A DNA stretch of 8,495 nt from an uncultured Clostridium sp. (GTDB lineage: Bacteria > Bacillota > Clostridia > Clostridiales > Clostridiaceae), in NCBI GenBank assembly GCA_946575275.1, contig CAMNZV010000057.1, positions 1 through 8,495 of the forward strand. Direction: 5' to 3'. Within the stretch, counting starts at the first letter, position 1. Each line of letters opens with the position of its first letter. The position numbers and the translations under genes are program-made. This document shows, piece after piece, positions 1 to 5,476 of this stretch. Under the pieces are notes generated by a model, which ran no database searches, was not told the origin of the DNA, and saw nothing but the letters and a program-made list of their open reading frames with translations.

Positions 1-389
1 TTAAGTTTTTCAAGTCTAGCATTTTCAATCATTTCATAAGTATAATGAACTCCACCCAGAAGATATAAAATAATATCATCTGACTTATAGCCTTCTTTAT
101 AAAGTCTCATATTTTTTGTTATACGCTTCATAATGTTTGAGGAAATATTTAATATATGCATTAAATCCTTAAAAGGATAATATCTTTTTTGAAGCATAGC
201 TTCAAGGCTATTTTGTAGTCTAAGCTTATATATTAAATCAACCTCAAGATTTCGGTGAGGGCCATATTTGCCACGATGATGTTTTTCACATAGATAAATA
301 TAGTTTAGTGCAATGTCTAAACCACCTTCATGTCTATGAACTATATGATGAATATCAGCGTTTTTGTTGCAAATCTCACAAGTAAACAA
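1..389 (-). CDS. HNH-endonuclease-like protein, 3' end beyond the window
   Basis: The minus strand encodes 129 complete codons and stays open at the left edge, so the C-terminus is missing. The start is TTG at 389, placed by AGGAGG at 398-403 with an 8-nt spacer; a stop lies 24 nt upstream in frame and no ATG falls between. The N-terminal 47 residues form an HNH/zinc module: Cys4-x2-Cys7, His14-His15 (HHIVHR), a Gly-Gly turn, Asn29, then Cys34-x2-His37-His38. The two Cys pairs or Cys/His pairs would bind a structural zinc, and His15, Asn29 and His38 fit the HNH nuclease signature. Residues 50-129 look helical and charged, with no motif I recognise. HNH proteins are usually metal-dependent nucleases, but the substrate here is unknown. 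No restriction, phage or toxin partner lies beside it in the window. Its own promoter sits just upstream. The HNH fold is well supported; the biological role is not. Confidence 0.75.
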   Translation of the reverse strand, partial: MFTCEICNKNADIHHIVHRHEGGLDIALNYIYLCEKHHRGKYGPHRNLEVDLIYKLRLQNSLEAMLQKRYYPFKDLMHILNISSNIMKRITKNMRLYKEGYKSDDIILYLLGGVHYTYEMIENARLEKL

Positions 390-417
390 ATAATAGCCCT
401 CCTTAAAATATAATTAA

Positions 418-446
418 ATTATAAATTAAAAGTGATATAATTTCAA
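418..446 (-). promoter_or_regulatory. Putative sigma-A promoter of the HNH-like gene
   Basis: Read on the minus strand, a -35 TTGAAA (441-446, five of six consensus bases) is separated by exactly 17 nt from a perfect -10 TATAAT (418-423). Transcription would begin near 411, giving a leader of about 20 nt that contains the AGGAGG ribosome binding site. In DNA this AT-rich, -10 matches arise by chance, but the paired boxes with ideal spacing make this a good call. Confidence 0.6.
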
Positions 447-523
447 ATCTGTATTATAATTTAAGCATAAAATATAATAAATTAGGAAATAATTAAAAGG
501 TTAATAAAAAATTAAGTAAGGTA

Positions 524-552
524 TTGCAAAGGGGTATATTTTACTACATAAT
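524..552 (+). promoter_or_regulatory. Putative promoter of the 224-residue protein gene
   Basis: TTGCAA (524-529, four of six) is followed after 17 nt by CATAAT (547-552, five of six), ahead of the GTG start at 587. An overlapping TATAAT at 552-557 lacks a -35 at good spacing. A further extended -10 (TGATATAAT, 433-441) lies about 146 nt upstream of the gene and could be a second, weaker start. Besides these promoters, the 197-bp divergent gap (390-586) shows no recognisable element. Confidence 0.4.
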
Positions 553-586
553 ATAATATATATATAAATAGAAGGTTGGTGATATC

Positions 587-1261
587 GTGAGGCAAAACTA
601 TAATTCTTTTAAGTATTGGGAATCAATAATTAACGAGAATAAAACTATTAGAGGCCATATGTTTATGCAAACTCCACCAAATGAGAAATCACTTTACATT
701 CACACATTAATATTTAGCAAAAAAAATGGAATTGATAATATTTATACTTATTTCCCAGATGTGAAGGTAATGCTAGGTTATATACAATATTCTTTTCTTC
801 AAGAAGCTTTTTATAAGTGGATTAATGGAAAGGATAAAATAGTTACAAAAATTCCTTACTTACCACTAGAAAAAATAATTAGTAATGGATTAAAAAAAGG
901 AAGCATTTCAAGAGCAGAAGCCAATAAGATGTTAGATTATAATAATAAGATATCAAAAATGTGGAATTTGCCAGAGGATAGAATATTAGCAGAATTATTA
1001 AAATTTACTAGAAGTTTTAATAAAACTTGGTTTGGTGATAATAAGGAGTTTTTATATCTAAAAGTATTTAAAACACCTGAAGAGGTTGGAGACTTTGTAC
1101 TAAATTCTTCGTTAATTACAGGGGATGAAAATACATTTAAAGAACGTCTAGGGGTAGAAGTTTTAGAATGGAAAGAAATATGTAAAGATGCCATTAAAAA
1201 CGAAGCTATGGGTGAAAGATTTAAAGAAATATTGCAAAAGAACTTAACTCAAATAATATAA
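587..1261 (+). CDS. Unrecognised 224-residue soluble protein
   Basis: The frame opens with GTG at 587, set by a GGTGAT Shine-Dalgarno at 578-583, and ends at TAA 1259-1261. I do not recognise the family. The protein has no signal peptide, no membrane helix and no obvious nucleotide-binding or metal motif, so it is probably cytoplasmic. The N-terminal ~75 residues alternate hydrophobic and polar residues (for example the YIHTLIFSK and NIYTYFPDV stretches), which suggests a small beta-containing domain. From about residue 90 to the end it is mainly helical and highly charged, with many Lys and Glu, an aromatic-rich stretch (SFNKTWFGDNKEF) near the middle and an amphipathic C-terminal helix. It is transcribed alone, divergent from the HNH-like gene and convergent with ispF, with a shared terminator downstream. 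Codon use resembles the neighbours, so there is no sign of recent transfer. Its coding status is well supported by length, ribosome binding site, promoter and terminator; its function is unknown. Confidence 0.8.
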   Translation: MRQNYNSFKYWESIINENKTIRGHMFMQTPPNEKSLYIHTLIFSKKNGIDNIYTYFPDVKVMLGYIQYSFLQEAFYKWINGKDKIVTKIPYLPLEKIISNGLKKGSISRAEANKMLDYNNKISKMWNLPEDRILAELLKFTRSFNKTWFGDNKEFLYLKVFKTPEEVGDFVLNSSLITGDENTFKERLGVEVLEWKEICKDAIKNEAMGERFKEILQKNLTQII

Positions 1262-1263
1262 TT

Positions 1264-1298
1264 AAAATCAAGGTGCAGTAAATTTGCACCTAGATTTT
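1264..1298. terminator. Bidirectional intrinsic terminator between the 224-residue gene and ispF
   Basis: A 14-nt arm (1264-1277) pairs with 1285-1298 around a 7-nt loop, with one internal A-A mismatch; the GC-rich core is AGGTGCA/TGCACCT. The outer ends are AAAATC and GATTTT, so each strand ends the stem in a T run. It lies in the 42-bp gap between convergent genes and can serve both. Confidence 0.85.
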
Positions 1299-1303
1299 AA
1301 TTC

Positions 1304-1771
1304 TCAGATTAATAAACAAATACTTTGAGAAGATATTCCAAGGCATTCACCGGTAAAACCAAGGCCCTCTTCAGTTGTTGCTTTAATATTAATTTGGTCA
1401 ATATTAATTTTTAATGCATCACTTATTTTAATTCGCATTTCCTCAATATAAGGAGCCATTTTAGGTTTTTGTGCAATAATTGTTGCATCTATATTGGAAA
1501 TAGAATAACCTTTTGAAGAAATTAAATCTTTAACTCTTTTAAGAAGTTCAATACTTGAAATTCCACTATATTCCTTATCATTATCTGGAAAGTGAGAGCC
1601 TATGTCTCTTAGGGCAGCTGCTCCAAGTAAAGAATCCATTATAGCATGGACAAGCACATCAGCATCTGAATGGCCAAGCAGTCCAAGCTCATAGGGAATT
1701 GTAACTCCACCTATAATAAGACTTCGATTTTCCACTAATTTATGAACGTCATAACCCATACCAATTCTCAT
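1304..1771 (-). CDS. ispF: 2-C-methyl-D-erythritol 2,4-cyclodiphosphate synthase (IspF)
   Basis: This enzyme cyclises 4-diphosphocytidyl-methylerythritol 2-phosphate to methylerythritol 2,4-cyclodiphosphate and releases CMP, the fifth step of the MEP isoprenoid pathway in the cytoplasm. The 155 residues match the usual length. The zinc ligands Asp8, His10 (GYDVHKL) and His42 are at the standard positions, within the signature [12 protein letters not shown] (33-44). The segment DIGSHFPD (56-63) and the C-terminal [12 protein letters not shown] (130-141, CMP-contacting Thr and Glu) are intact, so it should be active as a homotrimer. The ATG at 1771 is preceded by GGAGG (1778-1782) with a 6-nt spacer. 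The usual partner ispD is not adjacent; the gene stands alone, divergent from the SigI/RsgI-like gene. The stop is TGA. There is nothing degenerate about the sequence. Confidence 0.98.
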   Translation of the reverse strand: MRIGMGYDVHKLVENRSLIIGGVTIPYELGLLGHSDADVLVHAIMDSLLGAAALRDIGSHFPDNDKEYSGISSIELLKRVKDLISSKGYSISNIDATIIAQKPKMAPYIEEMRIKISDALKINIDQINIKATTEEGLGFTGECLGISSQSICLLI

Positions 1772-1796
1772 ATTTTTCCTCCAAGTTTTTTTATTT

Positions 1797-1825
1797 ATTC
1801 TAACATATTAATTAAAAAATTTAAA
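1797..1825 (-). promoter_or_regulatory. Putative ispF promoter
   Basis: On the minus strand TTTAAA (1820-1825, four of six) is followed after 17 nt by TAGAAT (1797-1802, five of six). The predicted start is near 1790, leaving a short leader with the GGAGG site. The -35 and spacer overlap the region where the opposite promoter's -35 would sit. Confidence 0.45.
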
Positions 1826-1829
1826 GTTA

Positions 1830-1838
1830 TGATATAAT
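1830..1838 (+). promoter_or_regulatory. Extended -10 promoter of the SigI/RsgI-like gene
   Basis: TGATATAAT is a perfect TGnTATAAT extended -10 element, 38 bp before the GTG start at 1877. No good -35 is seen at 16-18 nt, which is common for extended -10 promoters. The expected -35 zone (about 1810-1815) lies inside the spacer of the ispF promoter. Confidence 0.45.
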
Positions 1839-1876
1839 TAAATAGTTATGTTAATGTTTAGATTAGGAGTGATATA

Positions 1877-2887
1877 GTGGAGAAATTTGATAAAAGTAAA
1901 TTTTCTTTTTCAAAAATTAGTCCTATAGTAGATTTAAGTGAAAAGGAAAGAAAGTTAAGAGAAAATAATATATCCTTGTTTTTAAAGGAATTGTTTTTAT
2001 ACAAAGTCTTATTAAAGGATTTAATATCTGCTCTGCCAAGTTTAACAGATAGAAATGTTATTTTAAATTTGGCATTTTTTATAGTTCAAGATTTTGAAAT
2101 GTTAGAAAAGTTTCAGAAAAATAGAAAATTACCAATTAATAAATTATGCAAAGAAACGGGTATTAAAAGGGTATTTATTGAAAGATGGCAGGATTATTTA
2201 ATAACATATACTATTATATTAGCAAATCCTAATTATAAATCTTTACAGGATTATTTTATAATAGAGTATAAAGGTGATAGTATTGGGAAGAATATAGAAA
2301 ATAATGAAGAACCTTCTGTTCATAAAGGACTTATATTAAAGGGTAAAAAAAGAAGTGCCTTTATTTTAACTAGTAGGGGTGAATTTATAAGGATAAAAAC
2401 AGATGAAAATAAATTAATAGGTGATGAAGTTAAAGGAAAAGAAAAAATAGGGTTTAAACACATAAAATTAAAACTAGCAATTGTAGTATTCTTAATAATT
2501 TTAATAGCAATTGCAGGGTATAGACAATATACTAAGGTGGCAAGTACAATAGTTGTAGAAGGCACATCTATAATAAAAATTCAAACAAATGCCTATAACG
2601 ATGTTATTTATATTTATTCACCTTCAGATAAAGGAAAAGAATTAATTAACAGTAGTTCTTTCATTAATGAAGATATTGATACTGCTTTAAAAAGCTGTAT
2701 TGAATATGCTAATAAAAATGAAATGATACCTACTACTGGAATTTTAATAACTGTAACTGGAGATCCAATTAAATATGGAACAATTTTAAAAACAGAAGAA
2801 TACATATTAGACAATAACTTAAAAGTTCAAATTAATAATAATGGAAATCAACATAAAATTATCAAAACATCTGATGATTCTGAATAA
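1877..2887 (+). CDS. SigI C-terminal-like / RsgI-type anti-sigma fusion membrane protein
   Basis: The start is GTG at 1877, after AGGAG at 1865-1869. I read four parts in the 336 residues. Residues about 11-130 resemble the C-terminal domain of the heat-shock/cellulosome sigma factor SigI: an Arg-containing helical start, then KLPINKL (84-90), a helix-turn-helix-like stretch, and IERWQDYLITYTIIL (101-115), compared with the typical 'LP..EL...S.KTIER.RKYIIA..LIL' pattern. No sigma region 2 is present. Residues about 149-188 match the cytoplasmic RsgI N-terminal domain (KGLILKGKKRSAFILTSRGEF pattern, with GDEV at 182-185). One membrane helix spans about 198-215 with Lys residues on its inner side. 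Residues about 221-300 resemble the RsgI outer domain (NAYNDVIYIYSPSDKGKEL, ILITVTG), but the Asn-Pro autocleavage pair is absent. No carbohydrate-binding sensor domain follows; the tail is short and polar. In the family, RsgI holds SigI through these same two domains, so this protein may carry both halves in cis. No separate sigI is in the window. Function is inferred. Confidence 0.75.
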   Translation: MEKFDKSKFSFSKISPIVDLSEKERKLRENNISLFLKELFLYKVLLKDLISALPSLTDRNVILNLAFFIVQDFEMLEKFQKNRKLPINKLCKETGIKRVFIERWQDYLITYTIILANPNYKSLQDYFIIEYKGDSIGKNIENNEEPSVHKGLILKGKKRSAFILTSRGEFIRIKTDENKLIGDEVKGKEKIGFKHIKLKLAIVVFLIILIAIAGYRQYTKVASTIVVEGTSIIKIQTNAYNDVIYIYSPSDKGKELINSSSFINEDIDTALKSCIEYANKNEMIPTTGILITVTGDPIKYGTILKTEEYILDNNLKVQINNNGNQHKIIKTSDDSE

Positions 2888-2929
2888 TAAATAAGTCTTA
2901 AACTTTTTCAAGTTTAAGACTTATTTATT
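2886..2929. terminator. Bidirectional terminator between the RsgI-like and deacetylase genes
   Basis: A perfect 20-bp inverted repeat (2886-2905 with 2910-2929) closes a TTTC loop. The left arm begins within the TAA stop of the RsgI-like gene, and the deacetylase stop is only 6 nt beyond the right arm. The AT-rich outer ends supply T runs on both strands, so it suits both converging genes. Confidence 0.88.
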
Positions 2930-2934
2930 TAGAT

Positions 2935-3777
2935 TTATTTAGAATTTAACAATCTTTCTTTGAATGTGTCCATTGTATCATAGGTGTTAACATATATTCT
3001 GTTTAATTCTAAAAGACTATCACCAATATGTATGTTTCCATATTTAGTTGTAAAGGCAAGGGTATAATTGGCCTCTTTTGCAGCTTTTATAGTATCTTCA
3101 TTATAAGCACCAAAAGGATATGCAATAGTGTTAATTTTTTTGTTTAATAAATTTTCAAGAGTTATTTTAGAATTTTTAAGCTCTGACAATTGTTCTTCAT
3201 ATGTTAAAGTATCTAGTTTCTTGTGACTAACAGTATGACTTTCAAAATCAATACCATAGGAAGCCATCTCCTTTATTTGATCACTTGATAGATAATAGCC
3301 ATCATCAATTCCAGAGGTTATTAAAAATATTGTAGCTTTCATATTTAATTCCTTTAAAATTGGGAATGCATAAGTATAATTATCCATATATCCATCATCA
3401 AAGGATATTACAATACTCTTTTCTGGAATAGTTTTATTTGATGTAAGGTAATCATTTAACTCATCTATAGTAATTGTGTTATATCCTAAGTTTTTAATTA
3501 GCATAAGCTGATTTTTAAGCTTTTCAGGTGAAATAATTATTTCATTTGCTTCTGATGGATTTACTGAATGATAATATAACATAGGTACAGAAGAGGCATT
3601 TGGAACTGATACATCTTTTGTAGCCTCATCATTTTTTGTAGGGGATGTATTATTAACAATAGTATCTTCAACTTTGGTGTTTGTAATATATATACTTGCA
3701 AGTATGGTCATTAATGATACTATAAAAATTACTAAAACAAGTTTATAATCCTTCAATATTAATTTAACAAATTTCAT
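2935..3777 (-). CDS. Membrane-anchored polysaccharide deacetylase (NodB/CE4 family)
   Basis: CE4 enzymes remove N- or O-acetyl groups from surface polysaccharides such as peptidoglycan, PNAG or xylan, using a divalent metal. I chose the ATG at 3777 (280 residues) because AGGAGG (3784-3789) sits 6 nt before it; the frame stays open 13 codons further to 3816, but that start has no matching site. Residues 12-31 are an uncleaved-looking signal anchor, then a Ser/Thr/Asn/Asp linker to about 62, so the catalytic domain is outside the cell. Motif 1 is SFDDGY with Asp127 (base) and Asp128 (metal); motif 2 is HTVSH with metal ligands His181 and His185; motif 3 is AYPFG (219-223), where many CE4 enzymes have Arg-x-Pro-Tyr. 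The opening VPMLYYHSV and the AYPFGAYN form resemble the PgaB/IcaB-like subgroup. All metal ligands are present, so activity is likely, but the substrate cannot be told. It is monocistronic, between a shared terminator and a DnaA-box-rich divergent gap. Confidence 0.92.
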   Translation of the reverse strand: MKFVKLILKDYKLVLVIFIVSLMTILASIYITNTKVEDTIVNNTSPTKNDEATKDVSVPNASSVPMLYYHSVNPSEANEIIISPEKLKNQLMLIKNLGYNTITIDELNDYLTSNKTIPEKSIVISFDDGYMDNYTYAFPILKELNMKATIFLITSGIDDGYYLSSDQIKEMASYGIDFESHTVSHKKLDTLTYEEQLSELKNSKITLENLLNKKINTIAYPFGAYNEDTIKAAKEANYTLAFTTKYGNIHIGDSLLELNRIYVNTYDTMDTFKERLLNSK

Positions 3778-3806
3778 GGTAAGCCTCCTTCTATAATATG
3801 AATATA

Positions 3807-3835
3807 AGTATATCATAATAAATTCCAGTTAACAA
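3807..3835 (-). promoter_or_regulatory. Putative promoter of the deacetylase gene
   Basis: On the minus strand TTGTTA (3830-3835, four of six) precedes TATACT (3807-3812, five of six) with a 17-nt spacer, and a TG one base before the -10 makes it an extended -10. The start site would be near 3800, about 23 nt before the ATG. The nearest DnaA box lies 29 bp upstream of the -35. Confidence 0.5.
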
Positions 3836-3864
3836 ACTTCAATAATATAGTAAAAAATTGGATG

Positions 3865-3995
3865 TTATCCACATTATCCACAATTGCTTGTGGATAACAT
3901 GTTACAAAGTTGTTCATTGTTCTGTGGGTAACTTCTAAAAGCCTTATAATAGGCAGTTTAAATATTAATAATTCATATATATTTTTTGTGGAAAA
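3865..3995. promoter_or_regulatory. Cluster of DnaA boxes in the divergent gap
   Basis: Five matches to the DnaA box TTATCCACA occur in 131 bp. Boxes 1 (3865-3873) and 2 (3874-3882) are perfect and directly abutting on the + strand. Box 3 (3889-3897) is perfect on the minus strand. Box 4 (3923-3931, TTACCCACA) and box 5 (3987-3995, TTTTCCACA), both on the minus strand, each carry one mismatch. Boxes 1 and 3 sit in a 12-bp perfect inverted repeat (3862-3873 and 3889-3900), and boxes 2 and 3 form a 10-bp hairpin with a TTGC loop. The DNA to the right (about 3955-4050) is extremely AT-rich. No dnaA, dnaN or rpmH gene is in the window, so a titration or regulatory cluster is more likely than the main origin. 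The rest of the 281-bp gap (3778-4058) holds the two promoters and a small palindrome at 3941-3954. Confidence 0.75.
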
Positions 3996-4012
3996 GTATT
4001 ATAAAATATATG

Positions 4013-4021
4013 TGATATAAT
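4013..4021 (+). promoter_or_regulatory. Extended -10 promoter of the aldehyde dehydrogenase gene
   Basis: TGATATAAT is a perfect TGnTATAAT element 37 bp before the TTG start at 4059, at almost the same distance as the identical element upstream of the SigI/RsgI-like gene. No -35 match is seen; the expected -35 zone (about 3993-3998) overlaps DnaA box 5. Confidence 0.5.
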
Positions 4022-4058
4022 TAAAATAAGTATAAAGTTATTTAAAAGGAGTAATATT

Positions 4059-5429
4059 TTGGAGAATTATCAGGATATTTTCAATAAACAAAAGAATTTT
4101 TATTATAGTAAAAAAACAGATGTAGAATTTTGTAAAAATAGTCTTAAAAGATTAAAGGAGGCTATAAAGAAAAATGAAAATATGGTTATTAAGGCTTTAA
4201 ATATGGATTTAGGTAAATCTGAGTTTGAAGGTTACATAACTGAAATTGGACTTATTTATGATGAAATAGATTATGCTATTAAAAATATTAAAAGCTGGAG
4301 AAAAAGAGAAAAGGTAAAATCTCCATTGTTTACCTTTAAGGGTGCTGGATATATTTACAAAGAGCCCTATGGTGTTGTGTTAATTATTGGGCCTTTTAAT
4401 TATCCATTTCAACTAGTAATAAGTCCGTTAATAGGTGCTATGGCAGCAGGGAATTGTGCAATAATAAAACCCTCAGAACATTCCATGGAAACAACAAAAG
4501 CATTAATTGAAATAATAAACAATAATTTTAATGAAGAATATTTAAAGGTTTTAGATCCATCTCTAGGAAAGGAGGTTGTTACAAATCTTTTAGAATTAAG
4601 ATTTGATTATGTATTTTTTACAGGTAGTATTAAGGTTGGAAAAGTAATAATGGAAAAATGCAGTAAAAATTTAATTCCAATTACCCTTGAACTTGGTGGA
4701 AAAAGTCCATGTATAGTGGATAAAGACTGTGACATAAAATTAAGTGCAAAGAGAATTGTTTGGGGAAAATTATTAAATTTAGGGCAAACGTGTATAGCTC
4801 CAGATTACTTAATTGTTCATAGTAGTATAAAAACTAGGTTTTTAAAGGCACTTGTAGAGGAAATAGAACTACAATTTACAGATAATCCAATAACCTCTCC
4901 TGACTATGGGAAAATTATTAGTAAAAATGAAGCTAATAGATTATCAAAATATCTATCCTGTGGAGACATTTACTATGGTGGTGACGTAAATATTGAAGAA
5001 AGATATATAAAGCCAACTATTTTAACTAATATTAAAGGGGATAGTAGCATTCTTAAAGATGAAATATTTGGACCTATTTTTCCAGTTTTAGAATTTACAG
5101 ATTTAGATATGCTTATTGAGGAAATTAATAATAAGGAGCATCCATTAGCCTTGTATTATTTTTCAAATGATAAAGAAAAGATAGAAAAGGTAATAAATAG
5201 AACAGTATCAGGGGGAGTTACAATAAATGATGTGTTAATGCACATACTATCAAAGGATTTACCCTTTGGCGGGGTAGGGTATAGTGGAATGGGAACATAT
5301 CATGGTAAGGCAAGCTTTAATACCTTTACTCATAATAAATCTGTATTTAAAAGGTCAAATATAATTGAGTTTTCCTTTAGGTTTGCACCTTATAAGAATA
5401 AAATCAAGATCTTAAAAAAAATATTTTAA
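4059..5429 (+). CDS. NAD(P)-dependent aldehyde dehydrogenase, class 3-like
   Basis: The enzyme should oxidise an aldehyde to its carboxylic acid with NAD(P)+. The 456 residues fit the short ALDH3-type branch (YwdH, coniferyl and fatty-aldehyde dehydrogenases) rather than the roughly 500-residue ALDH1/2 type. Catalytic Cys245 lies in GQTCIAPDY (242-250), general base Glu211 in ELGGKSP (211-217), the oxyanion Asn114 in GPFNYP (111-116), the cofactor-loop FTGS at 187-190, and EIFGP at 335-339. The N-terminus has the ALDH3-like opening, with helices carrying the KxxLxxLKxAIKKNE pattern and WRKREKVKSP at 80-89. The C-terminal tail (about 436-456) is rich in Lys, Phe and Ile, ends ILKKIF, and might associate with membrane, as in some ALDH3 enzymes; that is inference. 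The start is TTG, set by AGGAG at 4047-4051 with a 7-nt spacer. It is monocistronic, so the substrate cannot be read from context. All catalytic residues are present. Confidence 0.93.
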   Translation: MENYQDIFNKQKNFYYSKKTDVEFCKNSLKRLKEAIKKNENMVIKALNMDLGKSEFEGYITEIGLIYDEIDYAIKNIKSWRKREKVKSPLFTFKGAGYIYKEPYGVVLIIGPFNYPFQLVISPLIGAMAAGNCAIIKPSEHSMETTKALIEIINNNFNEEYLKVLDPSLGKEVVTNLLELRFDYVFFTGSIKVGKVIMEKCSKNLIPITLELGGKSPCIVDKDCDIKLSAKRIVWGKLLNLGQTCIAPDYLIVHSSIKTRFLKALVEEIELQFTDNPITSPDYGKIISKNEANRLSKYLSCGDIYYGGDVNIEERYIKPTILTNIKGDSSILKDEIFGPIFPVLEFTDLDMLIEEINNKEHPLALYYFSNDKEKIEKVINRTVSGGVTINDVLMHILSKDLPFGGVGYSGMGTYHGKASFNTFTHNKSVFKRSNIIEFSFRFAPYKNKIKILKKIF

Positions 5430-5431
5430 AG

Positions 5432-5474
5432 ATAAAAACAAGGTATTGAAATATTATCAATACCTTGTTTTTAT
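5432..5474. terminator. Bidirectional terminator between the aldehyde dehydrogenase and P-type ATPase genes
   Basis: A perfect 18-bp inverted repeat (5432-5449 with 5457-5474) closes a 7-nt AT loop. The + strand arm ends CTTGTTTTTAT and the minus strand mirrors it, so both strands have a T run next to a CAAGG core. It fills the 47-bp gap between the convergent stop codons at 5429 and 5477. Confidence 0.9.
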
Positions 5475-5476
5475 GG

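Noticed and set aside
433..441. TGATATAAT on the + strand as the main promoter of the 224-residue gene
   Set aside because: It is about 146 nt from the start with no -35, and lies within the opposite promoter's spacer; a better-placed pair exists at 524-552.
937..1194. Minus-strand open frame inside the 224-residue gene
   Set aside because: No ribosome binding site and fully covered by a better-supported gene; an antisense shadow.
2320..2814. Two minus-strand open frames inside the SigI/RsgI-like gene
   Set aside because: Antisense shadows of a hydrophobic and Lys-rich coding region, without start signals.
3778..3816. Upstream extension of the deacetylase by 13 residues
   Set aside because: The extended start lacks a ribosome binding site, while the ATG at 3777 has AGGAGG at ideal spacing directly before the signal anchor.
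3862..3900. Hairpin-forming inverted repeat as a terminator
   Set aside because: No T run follows on either strand and both flanking genes read away from it; the DnaA-box reading explains the symmetry better.
3941..3954. Palindrome GCCTTATAATAGGC with an internal TATAAT
   Set aside because: Only a 4-bp stem, and no -35 at suitable spacing on either strand; too weak to call an operator or promoter.
3865..4050. Main chromosomal origin (oriC)
   Set aside because: Boxes and AT-rich DNA are present, but dnaA, dnaN, rpmH and other origin neighbours are absent; no clear run of DnaA-trio repeats was seen.
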